From positions 1 through 64,000 of the forward strand of contig JAACJM010000118.1 in assembly GCA_013368315.1 (NCBI GenBank): a stretch of DNA of 64,000 nt, in the 5' to 3' direction. Below the pieces are notes generated by a model. That model was not told the DNA's origin, made no database searches, and saw only the letters and a list, made by a program, of their open reading frames with translations. The DNA is from Tetrapyrgos nigripes. Its lineage: Eukaryota > Basidiomycota > Agaricomycetes > Agaricales > Campanellaceae. Positions 11,216 to 22,671 of this stretch are shown piece by piece (position 1 is the first letter of the stretch; every line of letters starts with the position of its first letter). Both the position numbers and the translations under genes were made by a program.

Positions 11216-12317
11216 GAAGGAACGGAATGAGCTGCATCTCAAACAATCCAGGTCATTGACAGTAGACTCTGTACGTCCTTATACAGTATATCACTTGCTC
11301 TTTTGCCTCCTCAATCCTCAATCCTCCATCGTCTGCAGAACGGGGACTTACAGATAAACAAATACACAACACCACACCCCTATCGTGTATCTAATTTCAA
11401 AGATGTCGAAAATTATAGTGGCAGCTATGAAGAAACCATTTTTCGGCTTCAAGGTGTCATCTATGAACGAGAACTACCTCCTATCTCAACTGCAATGTAA
11501 TCCTTCCATTAGTCTCCACCTCCTGTGCTCATTAAATTGTTGCGACAGGCCACACACTCGTAGTCAAATACCTTACCTTCGTCAGCACATTGGAGTTATG
11601 GGCTTAGGTCTTCCGTATATGGATACTGCAGTCAATCAGCTCCATAAAATTATTTCTAGGTTTCAGCATACTTTGACTGGCCATCGTCTAAATGCCTGGA
11701 CAGTTGATGATCCATTCGCCTCTGGTCACATTGGTATCACTGCGACCTGCCGCTACTTTACAGTTGGTTCACATGCACTTGGAAAGCAATCAGTGCCTTT
11801 TCAACATGGTGTTGATCCAGACGGAGTCCTACAATTACTGATAACTGAAGGAGTAAAGCATACAGAAGACAACGCAGTTATTTATTTGAAGGCAACAAAG
11901 TCTGATGGTGCCTCAAAATGGTGGTATGTCCATACCTCATCTCATTTCAAAGATGCTTCATCTGATATTGCCTTCCTACAAAGCTATATTGATATTCCAC
12001 CCACTGACCTTTCAATCGGTGATATTGTAGAGATACAGTTCACGACAATGGCAATTCGACAGCGAGATAGTTCATATAAAATCATTCTGGTTTTGAAATC
12101 AATTGCCTTGCTGGATGACTCTATTTCAACTGTGTGTTATTCCAGTGCAACATATCTCAATCAATCCTAACTGTTCTTATATTTGCAGGCCGCTGCCGTT
12201 GCACGAAATCGTGCAGCCTCCTCAAAGATGTTGAGAGGTCCTCCATCTCGTAACCTTTTGAAGCGTTTGAGATATGACAACAGCTCAGATGATGACGATA
12301 TTCATGAAGAACAATGA
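11216..12317 (+). CDS. Uncharacterised multi-exon protein (5' end unresolved)
   Basis: I do not recognise this protein. Exons that keep phase are: one ending at 11270 (start unresolved; reads as a helical segment DALQKERNELHLKQ), 11339-11496, 11549-12131 and 12189-12317. Introns are 52-68 bp with GT-AG ends, and the last has a CTAAC branch site. The central exon encodes about 195 residues with alternating beta-like segments (for example NAVIYLKATKSDGASKWWYV and GDIVEIQFTTMAI). The last exon ends in a basic patch (RNLLKRLRYD), possibly a nuclear signal, then an acidic SSDDDDIHEEQ tail. No transmembrane segment or signal peptide is visible. It could be a host gene or the cargo of an unknown mobile element. 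No start codon was found in frame upstream of 11217, so a further 5' exon is expected. Confidence 0.6.
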
Positions 12318-12526
12318 GTACGCAAAGGAATGGCTGAGCTTGGGCTGAATGATCCACACATCGCATCGTCATCATCAACAACTTCAGAGTAGATATGAGC
12401 ATACTTATAAATACATACAGATTTAAGCATCCTTGTACATACACACAAAATTGCTATAATTGTTCTTATCACAACACACAAGCTCAAAACAAAAACATGC
12501 AGAGAAACAACAGAGGAATGTATAAG

Positions 12527-12836
12527 TAGGGTATCCCACAGGTAGAATTCTCTGACCCATCCCCGTACCCTCCAAATCCCATACCCGTCCAGACGGGTCG
12601 AGGGTTCACAGGCTTGACCTGCGGGATACAAGGCATAACGAGTTAGTTCACCAATGTTTCAAGTAAAGGAATGAGTCAAATATTGATATACATGCATTGT
12701 GAGTCCTTTTTATGCGAGAAATTTCAGAAATGACTGAGAAAATTGATATCATTGGGCGTATATATGGGTTGTCTACCCCGCCAACAGGTCGCGGGTTTGC
12801 AGTGGGTTCAGATATGCTGACCTGTGCCCATACCTA
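12527..12836. mobile_element. Non-autonomous hAT-type element (MITE) 3
   Basis: The 310-bp element has imperfect terminal inverted repeats (TAGGGTATCCCACAGGT against TAGGTATGGGCACAGGT). It is flanked by near-identical 8-bp duplications, TGTATAAG at 12519-12526 and TCTATAAG at 12837-12844. Internally it is rich in ACCCGTCC, GACGGGTCG and GACCTG motifs like those in the element at 5330. It has no coding capacity. Confidence 0.7.
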
Positions 12837-13204
12837 TCTATAAGATGCACAAGTACCTGACCACCAAAATTGATGCACGTCCTAGAGACCCCATATGGAA
12901 TGTATTTGTCTGCCCTACTAGCCCAGTACACGTCGAGCGGATAATTTGTCCCTTTTCGGCATGCTAGAGGAGACTGCCATCCAGATATAAAACTCCGTCT
13001 ATTGAGTGTAAGTTCTCACAAGGGACTGAATTCTGCAAAGCTATTTTTATTTGAAACTCCTGACTATATCGATGAACCCTGCAGATCGGGCAATTCTGGG
13101 CATGGTTCAGCCTCTTAACCTTTGCAGCTCGTCCTACCCACATCCCACACTGACCCTAATGCCCAAGGGAGGGGGCCACAATGGCCATTGTGCCACTCGT
13201 ATCA

Positions 13205-13900
13205 CATCGTAGCGTCCACGACGCTACACAAGTGATCCAAGTGCATATACATGTCTTCATGGTACACAAACCACTCGCACAGCGTCCGCGACGCTGTGCG
13301 AGTGATCCAAGTGACATGTATGAACCAACTGTGCAGCATTGTGGACGCTACGTACCTCTAGTTACGAGGCCGAAGAATGAGGCTGAGTTCTTTACACTCG
13401 GTTTCTGCTTGTGGCTATGTCTAATTGGTGCCCCGGTTATTCCCGGTGTATTCCTTCCGATTTTACCCATTTCTGAACCCCTAGCCCCTGAGTGTGATTT
13501 TGTCCGTCGGTTTTTTGCGCCTAACTGTATCATTCTGTCCTTGGCAGCATCAAAATAAAATGATGTGTGCTTCACAAGGCCTCGTACTCGCCACGCCTCG
13601 GCGCTGGCCCACACCCTCTTCATAACCCTAAGAAATACGTGCCTAATGAGAGCTCTGGTAGTGCTAGCGTCCTGGACGCTGCGCAAACACAGTACATGTG
13701 TGCAATCTCTGCCCCTATGGTTCAACGTGTATATGAGATCATACACAGAAAATAATGTACTAAGACCATATACATAGCGTCCTGGACGCTGTGCAAACTC
13801 AGTATGTGTGTATGATCTCTGTCCCTACAGTTCAATATGTATATAAGATTTTACACATAAAAGAATGTACTAATACCATATACCTAGCATCCTGTACAAC
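13205..13900. repeat. Repeat block carrying AGCGTCC/GGACGCT hairpins
   Basis: Short inverted repeats occur at 13210-13226, 13272-13304 (33 bp, nearly perfect: CACTCGCACAGCGTC around CGC), 13335-13349, 13666-13680 and 13776-13790, with a decayed one near 13885. From 13666 a ~110-bp unit (hairpin, GCAAAC, CAGT, ATCTCTG.CCCTA, GTACTAA.ACCATATAC) is repeated about twice. A minus-strand frame of 132 codons at 13348-13746 crosses the block but has no recognised domain. Confidence 0.75.
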
Positions 13901-13929
13901 TTAGTCGGAATACACTGTATGTAGATAAT

Positions 13930-15550
13930 TATACAAAACCGAAAAACGCGAAAAACGATCATATCGACAGCGGACAACGTGCGAAGGCTTCGAAAACATC
14001 ACCAACGTGTTCGTAGGGTCGAATAACCCTAGAAAAAATCTGGGATGATGAAAATCGGGGCAGGGGGTGAGCAGAGGTGGGGGTGGTAGTGGGGAGGAGG
14101 ACTGGGTAGCCACATTCACGAAACGGGGTGTTGCACAGCATTACAGTTGGGACCAATGGACTCCTGGGATTGGATAATGTAGGTTCGGGGTAATAGAACG
14201 ATATAGGTGGAAAAATGATCGTGGGGGAGGGTTGATTAAAGTAGGAGGAGAGGGCGGTTGGCGGTTGACGGAATGTTGACGGAATGAGATAAGTGAGGGG
14301 TGCTATGGAATTGATTTTGTGAGGAAAACATGAATATATAAAAACAAAAGCGAACGCACTTGGCGTTCAAAAGTTATAGCCTATACAACACCCAAAAACG
14401 CGAAAATCGGCCATATCGGCAGCGGACAACATGCAAAGGCTTCGAAAACATCACCAACGTGTTCGGAGGGTTGAATAACCCTGTAAACGAGTCTGGGATG
14501 AAGAGATTTGGAGCAGGGGATGAGGAGGAGTTGAGTTGACAAGGGGAGGAGGAGCGTGTATCCATATCAACAGCGGACGACGTGCAAAGGCTTCGAAAAC
14601 ATGACAAACGTGTTCGCAGGGTTGAATACCGTAGAAAAGAGTCCGTGATGAGGAAAATCGAGCCAGGGGATGAGGAGGAGTGGAGGTGGTAAGGGGGAGG
14701 AGGACCGGGTAGCCATATTCACAAAACGGGGTGTTGCACAGCGTTACTGTTGGGACCATTAGACTCCCGGGATTGGATAACGTAGGTTTGGGGCAAGAGA
14801 ACTTAGTAGGTGGAGAAATGATCGTGGGGGAGGGTTTATTAAAGTAGGAGGAGAGGCGGTTGGCGGTTGACAGAATGTTGACGGAATGAGACAAGTGAGG
14901 GGTGCTATTGGATCGATTTAATGAGGAGAAGGCGACTATAATAAAATCAAAGCACACGCACCTTGCGGTTCAAAGTTATGACCCATCCAAAAATCCCAAA
15001 ACCACCAAACAGACCATATCCAATCCGGACGACTTTTGACGGCTTCAAAGACATCACCATCGAATTCAGAGGGTTAAATAACCCTAGAACCGAGTCAGGA
15101 ATGAAGAAATATGAGCGGGAGATTGCGGAGGAGTGGAGGTGGTAAGGGGTAGGAGGAGAAGGCATACATAGTTAACAGATATGGCATCGGAGGTCTTCAG
15201 AGTAGACTTCACTAAATTCTAGGTGTCCTAGGAGGGAAATATGGGCGCATGGAGGGACATAGGCGGAGAAATGGGGGTGGTAGAGGGAGTATTAGACGGG
15301 GAGGAGAGGCAGATGGCAGTTAGTGAAATGTCAAGGGAATTGGCTAAGTCTTGGGTGCTATGGGATCGATTTGATGAGCTGAATGCGAATATTAAAAGAT
15401 CCAAGCGAACGTACCTCGCGTTCCAAAGTTACAGCTAATTCAACAATCTCAAAACACGAAAATAGGCCATATCGAATCCGGACAACTTTCGGAAGCTTCG
15501 AAAACATTACCATCGTATTCTTAGGGTCAAATAACCCTAGAATCAAGTCC
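13930..15550. repeat. Degenerate ~460-600 bp repeats
   Basis: The block CGGACAACGTGCGAAGGCTTCG, with AACATCACCA and GGGT.GAATAACCCT following, recurs near 13965, 14425, 14570 (partial), 15020 and 15475. G/A-rich tracts (GGAGGAG, GTGGTAAGGGG) and AATGTTGACGGAATGAGA lie between them. Spacing is about 460 bp for two pairs and about 595 bp for the middle pair. The minus-strand frames are proline/serine-rich shadows of the same repeat. Confidence 0.75.
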
Positions 15551-15963
15551 TAGAGCACGATATTTCAGCGGGAGGGTGAGGAGGAGTTCATTTGGATTTT
15601 GGTATGAGGAGGAGTAGGGCGGGTGGGTCCACAGGGACAACGGGTGTGATTGAGGATTTGAGAGTGGTTTAACCAAATTATAAAGACCCTAAAATGAAGT
15701 ATTACATCCAGGCAGAGGGAACAGTGGAGAGGAAAGACTCACAAATGAAGGCGTTGTGGTGGTTAAGTAGAAAGAAAGGTCAATGATGTCATCAATGCCG
15801 TGAGCATTAACGACAGTGAACAAGTTGTACTGCATGAATGACTTGGTCGGGACATGGATGCATCCACATTGTACTACTAAGGCGGAATGTAGATGGATGC
15901 ACGTTGAGACCAAGTCTATGTATAGCATCCTGAGCGCATAGTCGATTGTCACTCGGTGTCCGT

Positions 15964-15978
15964 AGCGTCCTGGACGCT
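15964..15978. repeat. AGCGTCC/GGACGCT inverted repeat (single)
   Basis: AGCGTCCTGGACGCT, identical to the sites at 13666 and 13776, followed by ATGCAAATG. It lies outside the 13.2-13.9 kb block, so the motif is dispersed. Confidence 0.8.
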
Positions 15979-16779
15979 ATGCAAATGCTTGGTGCACTAG
16001 GTGTAAGTCGGAGGCTAAATGATCCCATTGGGGCTCAAACTTATATTTAGTACTTGACCAGACAGACAAAAACTCCATTAACTATCTAGAAATACATTAG
16101 GTAGATACATCGACACTCAATCCATTAAGGCAATGTGTGAAAAAAAAACACCAGACAGAATGTCCCCGTTGCCTCCAGGGACGGTAGCTCGGGTTCTCAT
16201 TCGTTCACCTGGGTTATTTCACTGGAACAAAAAGGAAGAGTTTCGGATTGCAGATACTAAGTATGCTTACTATAGTATCTGTTGAAGCGGTTGATAAAGC
16301 ATATAGAGCATGCTTGCTACCATATGCTGATGAAGTCGGGGCTGCTAAAGAATGCCTCTCATGATTAGAATATATATATGAAAGAATGAAAGCGATCTAG
16401 TTCCTACAGCATGCGTAAACTCCTCACATGAAGTCGCTCGTCATGATCGTGCGTGCCCTCGGAATAGTTCTCGAACTTAGCTTTGTGTTTATTATCTGTG
16501 TTTGCTCCCGAGTTCTCGACCAAACTGCAGGTAGACCTCAGTCGTTAAGAGCTTTGATAATTGACAGACGAGAGGAGAACGAGGATGAGAAGATCAATAG
16601 GGAAGAGGACGACACGAGTGGTTACGTATACATCCCAACGGCAGTATTCAGTCGGTTAGCTTGCATGCTATAAAATTGGGTGGTGCGTCACATGTCAACG
16701 TTGGATGTTGAACTCGGACTTCTTTCACCTTCTACCCATCATTGTGACCGCTGGTCTCTTTTCTTTCTTTACCCTACGT

Positions 16780-16869
16780 CAACCCGCAGGATCTGGATAC
16801 AGGATTCTGTGCATGGGACTTGATCACCCCATATGCAGAATCCTGTATTCAGATGCGTTCGTGGGTTGG
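16780..16869. repeat. ~90-bp fold-back hairpin
   Basis: The left arm (inner part GGATACAGGATTCTG) pairs with the right arm (CAGAATCCTGTATTC). Pairing extends with mismatches outward to CAACCC/GGGTTG and inward to CATGGG/CCCATA, leaving a loop of about 10 bases. Arms are about 38 bases. It could be a small MITE or a hairpin RNA precursor. Confidence 0.6.
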
Positions 16870-18413
16870 CCCTTGCGGCTCCTCGGAGCTAAGTAATGGG
16901 GCGGGAGCTATCATATCGTCGCCAGCTGGCTTAACGCATCGTAGCTCCTAAATCCCATTCAACATAGTGTTTTGAAAAGTTCATCAGAAGGGTTTCGAGG
17001 TGAGCTTTTGCTTTCCTTTGACCAGCTTCGTCTGACGTTCTGCAGGGATGGTGTTCTTACACAGTATACTTGCGTATGAAAAGCGAGTGGCCAAGGTTCG
17101 AGTTTAAAGAAAAGGTGTGTAGTCCTTTTGTCTTGTTCAGTACCAAACCACTCATCACACGTCCTCAGTCGTCTTTTTTGCTATGTTACTCTCCCTTTAA
17201 GAACATCGCTACCGTGAACTACGCTAGACATTACATTTTTCTTTGTCCATTTATTATAGGACCTTTTAGGTTGCGTTTGGTCCCGCCTCCGCTGTCAAAG
17301 TGAGTCCGCTGGTTCTTCGCTACCTGATATTGGTGTCTTACTGCTTCCTCAGGCTCCATCACACTCTGACCACGACGTTTGCAGAGGGGCTTTAACGTGC
17401 TTCAGGTGTAATGTCTTCAGATTTTTTACGTGGTTTAGTGGTTCTGACATCTCTCCAGGATCTGATACATACAATGAATCATGCTCGCTGTTCCTGTATC
17501 TCTACTCTACATACTTGTTTTCAACATCTTCCCTGGCGGCCGCCTCTCGTTCTTTCTTTAGTACCTATTGCATCATATTGTTCCCGTTTTCTGTGCGTTT
17601 GTTCTTGACTTGATGTGGTCATTTATGTTGTAGACAATATCTTGTAGCCATACATATTTAATTATGGACTTGGTTGAGAATTTTTGCATGTAGCAAGCTA
17701 AACTTTTTTGCTCGTCAGCTGCCTCAACCCTAGTGTGGGGTCAAGACCACTTATGTAATGTTATAAACCTGTCGCAGCCAAACCAATACCTCGGCGCGTG
17801 GTCACGTGACTGCACCACTGCTGCCTCCCCTCCAAAACCCTACTCCACCGATGACTAAACTCTAGTTTGTGTTGTTCCACTCTTTGCAGGGGGATAGATG
17901 GTGGTCAATTCAGGATGTTTAGTGGGTGGTTGAGTGGCTGTAGCAGAAACAACATTAAGTCCACTTTCACTGCATGTGGGAAAATATGCGTTGGGAGGAG
18001 TTTTAAGGCCCAGGTCAAAGTGGCTCGTAGGCATGGCCCTACAGGATGGTTTTCCTGTTTCTGTAGATGAAATTGAAGATACTGGCACCCTATGCAGACT
18101 GCGCGTAAGTCGTCTAGGTATAGTCCGTGAGGGATACATTTTTGACACAGAAAAGAGCGAACTGGTCGAGTATGGGTGAAAGGAAGGGTCTGTGCTATAA
18201 TGGGGCGCAGCATCAATTTTCTGCTGTCAAATGGAATGTACTGACGCCCCGGCAGGAGTGGGCGCCGCTGGGAATGGGACACAAAACCAGGTTGACGGTT
18301 GGGGGGGCAAAAATCAGCAACGACTTGAAGGCACAGACGTTGTTTGAGAATTCCGCATTGTATGGACCTGTGGGCTGGCTTATATGTTAGGGGGGGTCAT
18401 AGTGGACATTTTG

Positions 18414-18435
18414 GCGCCCCGCTCCAGCGGGGCGC
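18414..18435. repeat. GC-rich 10-bp hairpin
   Basis: GCGCCCCGCT and AGCGGGGCGC are perfectly complementary around a CC loop. Related GCGCC motifs lie near 18243-18270. It may be the end of a decayed transposon. Confidence 0.5.
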
Positions 18436-18827
18436 TTGTCGTCTTGGTACCCATAGGTGGTCATAGATTTTGGGGTGTGGGTGAAAGCAAGTTTCAAGGA
18501 ATTCTCAGGAGGAGCATGGATTGGGGTTAGGGTTGGGGACTTAGTGATATGGTATCAACCCCCAGGAGTCCGAATCTTCAAGTTTTAAGGCAAACGGGGC
18601 AGCGGTTGTTGAGATAATTGCGAAACGATGCTGAAAAAGATGACATAATGGCCTGCAGACCAGGTACCCCAAAAAGTGCTCCCCCGGACCTGAGCCCGGA
18701 GCGCGCACAGCTTTCGAGGTCTGGGAATCCGAATCTGCAGTTTTTAGGACGAACGGATGAGCAGGGGACGAGCAGTGTGCGGACCTTTGAAAAAAGCACC
18801 GATGTCCATTGTGGGAGCTAACCTATA

Positions 18828-19260
18828 TATAGGCGAATGACACAGGAACGCCCGAGCAAGACGTGGGTGTCTGCTCACCGCTGGCAACAGCGACCGCGAG
18901 CCAAGCGATGTGTCATTCGCTCTGAAAACTTGACAGGGACCTCAGGGAGGGCTGTCTGCAGCTCTGGGTCGAGGTTCCGAGGCGAATGACACAGGAACGC
19001 CCGAGCAAGACGTGGGTGTCTGCTCACTGCTGGCAACAGCGACCGCGAGCCGAGCGATGTGTCATTCGCTCTGGAAACTTGACAGGGACCTCCAGGGGGG
19101 CGGTCCCCTCCTCTGGGCGGAGTTTTCGAGGCGAGTGACACGCAGACGGCTGCGGGAGGCCCAAGGTCTGCTGGCCGCTGGGGCTCGCGACGGCGACAGC
19201 ACGCCGAGCGCTGGGGGTCTGGCCCCAAAAAGCAGACGGGGACCTCGGGGGGCGGGGCGG
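18828..19260. repeat. GC-rich ~149-bp tandem repeat
   Basis: Two close copies start at about 18832 and 18981 (GGCGAATGACACAGGAACGC, then GACGTGGGTGTCTGCTCA, then GCGATGTGTCATTCGCTCTG). A third, much diverged copy starts near 19131 (GGCGAGTGACACGCAGACGG). GC content is well above the surroundings. It is not rRNA: none of the universally conserved rRNA motifs are visible. Confidence 0.8.
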
Positions 19261-19489
19261 GCACGTTTCCAGTGCAGGACCCGAAGGGCTGCGGCCAGAG
19301 ACGAGGTGGCCAGACCCCAGACAGCGGTCGGGGCTCGGGACGGCGACGGCGAGCTCAGACGGCTGTCAATGGACGAGCGGGGGGCGGATCCGGAACGGGG
19401 GCGACGAGGGCTACGGGACGGCGTGGGACGCAGGTCGAATGACAGACGTCACCCAACACACCCTCTGTTGGGTAGAAAATATAGGTAGG

Positions 19490-19645
19490 CCCAACCCTAC
19501 CCAACCCTGTAAGCCGACCCTAGGCCCAACCCTGCCCAACCCTGTAAGCCGACCCTAGGCCCAACCCTGCCCAACCCTGTAAGCCGACCCTAGGCTCGAA
19601 CCCTAATCGAACCCTACGAACCTCCCTATAACCCTAAGGCAGCAA
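19490..19645. repeat. ~37-bp minisatellite ending in CCCTA-like motifs
   Basis: CCCAACCCTGCCCAACCCTG followed by TAAGCCGACCCTAGG is repeated three times at about 37-38 bp. It then decays into AACCCTAATCGAACCCTA and CCCTATAACCCTAA. The tail looks like telomeric CCCTAA, but too few exact repeats are present to call an interstitial telomere. It could equally be the subterminal repeat zone of a hAT-type element. Confidence 0.7.
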
Positions 19646-19646
19646 G

Positions 19647-20459
19647 ATCTCTTTAGACCAATGCGCTTATCTGGATAAAATCCTAGAGACTTATGGAATG
19701 CAAAACGCGAAAGCTTCTGCTACCCCATTACCTGGCAATTATCACCCTCTTCCTCTTCCAAATGACACTCCTGTCAATTATACTCTTCGTCAAAGTTATC
19801 AGGAGATAATCGGATCCTTACTCTACTTAATGTTAGGAACACGTCCTGATATTTCCTTTGCTGTCACTAAACTTGCGCAATTTGCTGCAAACCCCTCACA
19901 AGAACACTACAATAGGGCGAAAGACATTTGCCGTTATCTCGTTGGCACTAGAAAATATGCTCTTGTGTACAACGGTCGAGGGGGAGAAGGCTTATTAGCC
20001 TACACAGACTCTGATTGGGGATCAGATCCTGGAACTCGCAAATCTCAAACTGGCTTCTTTCTACAATTAGCCCAAGCACCATTTAGCTGGACGTCTAGAC
20101 AACAAAAGACAGTCGCCCTATCTTCAACTGAAGCTGAATACATGGCACTTAGTGACTGCAGTCGACAAGTCTGTTGGTTCAAGACTCTTCTCAGTGAAAT
20201 CGAATATCCTCTTCACGCTATTCCAATTTACGGTGACAATCAGGGATCAATTTTTATTGCATCAAACCCTGTCACGGATAAGCGAACCAAGCACATTGAT
20301 ATTCGATATCATTTTGTACGAGAAAAAGTCATCGACGAGACAGTCAAGTTATTCTTCATTGAAGGAAGTAATAACCCTGCAGATCTACTCACTAAAGCTC
20401 TTGATCGAGTAAAGTTTGAAAAGTTCAGGAAACAATTAGGACTTCAGTTTTATAATTGA
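19647..20459 (+). pseudogene. Ty1/copia Pol C-terminus (RT end and RNase H), 5' truncated
   Basis: This is the 3' end of a Ty1/copia polyprotein that copies element RNA into cDNA. The open frame joins in phase from about 19647 (ISLDQCAYLDKILETYGM) through 19698-20459 without a stop. It shows the RT/RNase H connection (EIIGSLLYLMLGTRPDIS) and all RNase H acidic motifs: AYTDSDW, SSTEAEYMAL, GDNQGSIFI and KHIDIRYHFVRE. It ends PADLLTKAL...FRKQLGL, as copia Pol proteins do. Gag, protease, integrase and most of RT are missing, cut at the 37-bp repeats, so it is 5' truncated. The intact frame suggests recent loss. A polypurine tract and 3' LTR follow in order. Confidence 0.93.
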
Positions 20460-20555
20460 AGAAATCGCATCGAAAACGTCGAGGCACTGGATCCCTTCCT
20501 TCCATGGCTGCTTACAGCGCCTACCTATGCTTACGCGCACTACCGTGCTGCTTAG

Positions 20556-20565
20556 CAAGGGGGAG
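20556..20565 (+). promoter_or_regulatory. Copia polypurine tract
   Basis: AAGGGGGAG lies directly before the LTR start TGTTGAA. It is the expected primer site for plus-strand synthesis in an LTR retrotransposon. Confidence 0.75.
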
Positions 20566-20934
20566 TGTTGAATTGGCGCATTCAATTGCAGCCATCAACA
20601 TATTCTATGTAGAACAATAGTAGTAGTTATATATAGAACAATAAGATTATATAGACAATAAAGTATAGTACTACAATAGTGTACGAAACCAGCATTGTTC
20701 TATCCAGTACAATAGAATCTTATTGTTACTCTAGTATTAGTTTACATGTATTTGTACCTCCTAAAAGGTATATAAGGACTGGTAGATAGTCCCCCTAATA
20801 ACAAGTTTTACACTTAACCCACATCGCTCAATAAGCCTCTTACTAGCCTTACCAGCTAACTCTTATCCCCAGGTAAGTAAGCGTAGTTGCCACTGCGTTC
20901 AGTAGTGTACGAGCCGTACCATGCCTGCTTAACA
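20566..20934 (+). mobile_element. Copia 3' LTR
   Basis: A 369-bp LTR starting TGTTGAATTGG and ending CTTAACA (short inverted ends TGTT/AACA). It follows the polypurine tract and contains a TATA-type promoter (GGTATATAAGGAC near 20768) with a start-like pyrimidine stretch. The 5' LTR is absent, so neither LTR identity nor a target duplication can be checked. Confidence 0.85.
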
Positions 20935-21189
20935 CTGGAGTCTTGAGGGTGGTAGAGGCAAGTAGAGCTCACGAGAGCTATGTTAGGAGGAGGGAGGAAC
21001 TTGCGGAAGGGGATGGTGGTGGTAGCAGAGAGAGGCGCAAATGCTGACTGAGCACAACCAGCGCGTGCAATACACGATGCACCCGGAGCGAGTTTTGCTC
21101 CGGCATGTACTGATTATGTGATCTTCGGCATATTCCGAAGTGTGCCTCCGTGCCCGAGAACTTCGTATATACTGAAGCAAAATGGCCTC

Positions 21190-22640
21190 AGATCAGCAAG
21201 GTTGAGGGGGCGTCTGAAAGGGTTTTCAAAACCCTGCATGTCGGTATACTAACCATTGGGAACGGTGGAGAATTGGAGGATATAGCGAGTGATTGTTGAG
21301 TAAAGGCTCAAGTATAAGCAAAAAAAACCCGCAGCTGACGGTATTTGTGAGGAGAATGGGTGCGCATTGGGACGGTTAAGGGGGCGTCTGAAAGCCCTTT
21401 GAAAAACATACATTCTGGTATACTACACTTGGTATCTGAAAAGAAATGTGGGTTCTAAATGGCTCCCATTGTGTATCTAATGGCAAAGAGGATGTCTCGC
21501 CAACTTCATGTATACTAGTTATGGCGAGTTGGGCACGGATCATCAAGGTTGAGAGGGCGTCCGAAAGGGCTTTAAAAACCCTTCATTTCGGTATACTAAC
21601 CATTGGGATCTGTGAAGAATTGGGAGATATAGAGCCTGATTGTTGAGTGGAGGCTCATAACGTCAATAAGGACGTCTTGCCAACTTTATGTATACTAGTT
21701 ATGGCGGGTTGGGCACAAACCAGCAAGGTTGAGGGGGCGTCTGAAAGGGATTTAAAAACCCTACATTTTGGTATACTAACCTTGAGGATCTGTGAAGAAT
21801 TGGGAGATATAGAGCCTGATTGTGGTGTGGAGGCTCAACTATATAAGCAAAAAAAAGCGCTGAACCTATTGAACAGGATAACGTTCACAGATCGAGACGG
21901 TTGAGGCGGCGTCTGAAAGCCCTTAAAAAACCCTACATTCTGGTATAAGAAGTATTGCGATCTGTGAAGAATTGGAGGATTCACATGCTAGTTGATGATT
22001 CCAGTGGAATATATAGGCAAAATGAACACCTCGCCCCGTAAGTCAGGCAAACCGTAACAGATCGGGATGCTTGGGGCGTCGTCTGAAAGCCCTTCAAAAA
22101 AAGTGCATTCTGATATGCCAACCATTGACATTGGTGCAGAACTCGAGTTTCTGCATAGGCATTCGGGCGAAATTGATAGGCAATACCCGATGCTGCGAGA
22201 ACCAGGAAACCCGGCTACAGCAGCCCGGTCAGACCGGCGTCCAGTACCCAATGGGGGTTAGGAGGTGACCTATTTCACCGATTGGTGATAGATGGCCTGT
22301 AGCCAAGATTCTATGCGGGAGAGTAAACCCCAGTTGAAGACAGGTCAAATGGCCAACACAGACGCACAGGGAAAGCAAACGGTCACGGATCGGGACGGTT
22401 GAGGCGGCGTCCGAAAGGCCTTTAAAAACGATGCATTTTGGCACCCTAACCTTGCGGGTCAGTAGGGAACTCGAGTTTCTCAAAGGGGATTCCGGCGAAA
22501 TTGATAGGAAATGTCGTACCGCGCGAGAACCGGGAAACCGGGTAGTACCGGCGTCCAATACCCAATAGGGGTTGGCACGTGACCTATTTCACCGATCGGC
22601 GATAACTGGCCTATAGCCGAGTCTGCATGCTGGCAAGTAT
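21190..22640. repeat. ~172-bp degenerate tandem repeats
   Basis: Units are marked by GGTTGAGG.GGCGTCTGAAAG near 21200, 21372, 21543, 21721, 21896, 22069 and 22393. Each is followed by TTTAAAAACCCT and CATT.TGGTATACTAACC. The first six are spaced 171-178 bp apart. The last two belong to a longer unit of about 325 bp that adds AAATTGATAGG, ACCGGCGTCCA and GTGACCTATTTCACCGAT (22170-22300 and 22498-22610). Short frames are shadows. Confidence 0.85.
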
Positions 22641-22671
22641 ACGGACCGTATACTTTGGGTCATATTATTAG

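Larger units (their letters stand above)
15560..18800. other. Mostly unassigned region
   Basis: No gene model could be built. A frame at 16428-16673 begins with a hydrophobic, signal-like stretch but has no supporting splice sites or domain. A frame at 17934-18179 (81 codons) shows no recognised fold. Two hairpins, at 16780-16869 and 18414-18435, are listed separately. Confidence 0.35.

Noticed and set aside
13348..13746. 132-codon minus-strand frame
   Set aside because: It looks protein-like in parts but crosses palindromic repeats and has no domain or splice support.
16428..16673. Frame with a hydrophobic, signal-like N-terminus
   Set aside because: No promoter, introns or recognised family; chance is likely.
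17750..17830. LTR-like start TGTAATGTTATAAACC with CACGTGAC
   Set aside because: No partner LTR, polypurine tract or coding region nearby.
18875..19488. GC-rich region considered as rRNA
   Set aside because: No conserved rRNA motifs; explained by ~149-bp repeats.
19490..19645. Interstitial telomere
   Set aside because: Only one or two exact CCCTAA units; the repeat is a different 37-mer.
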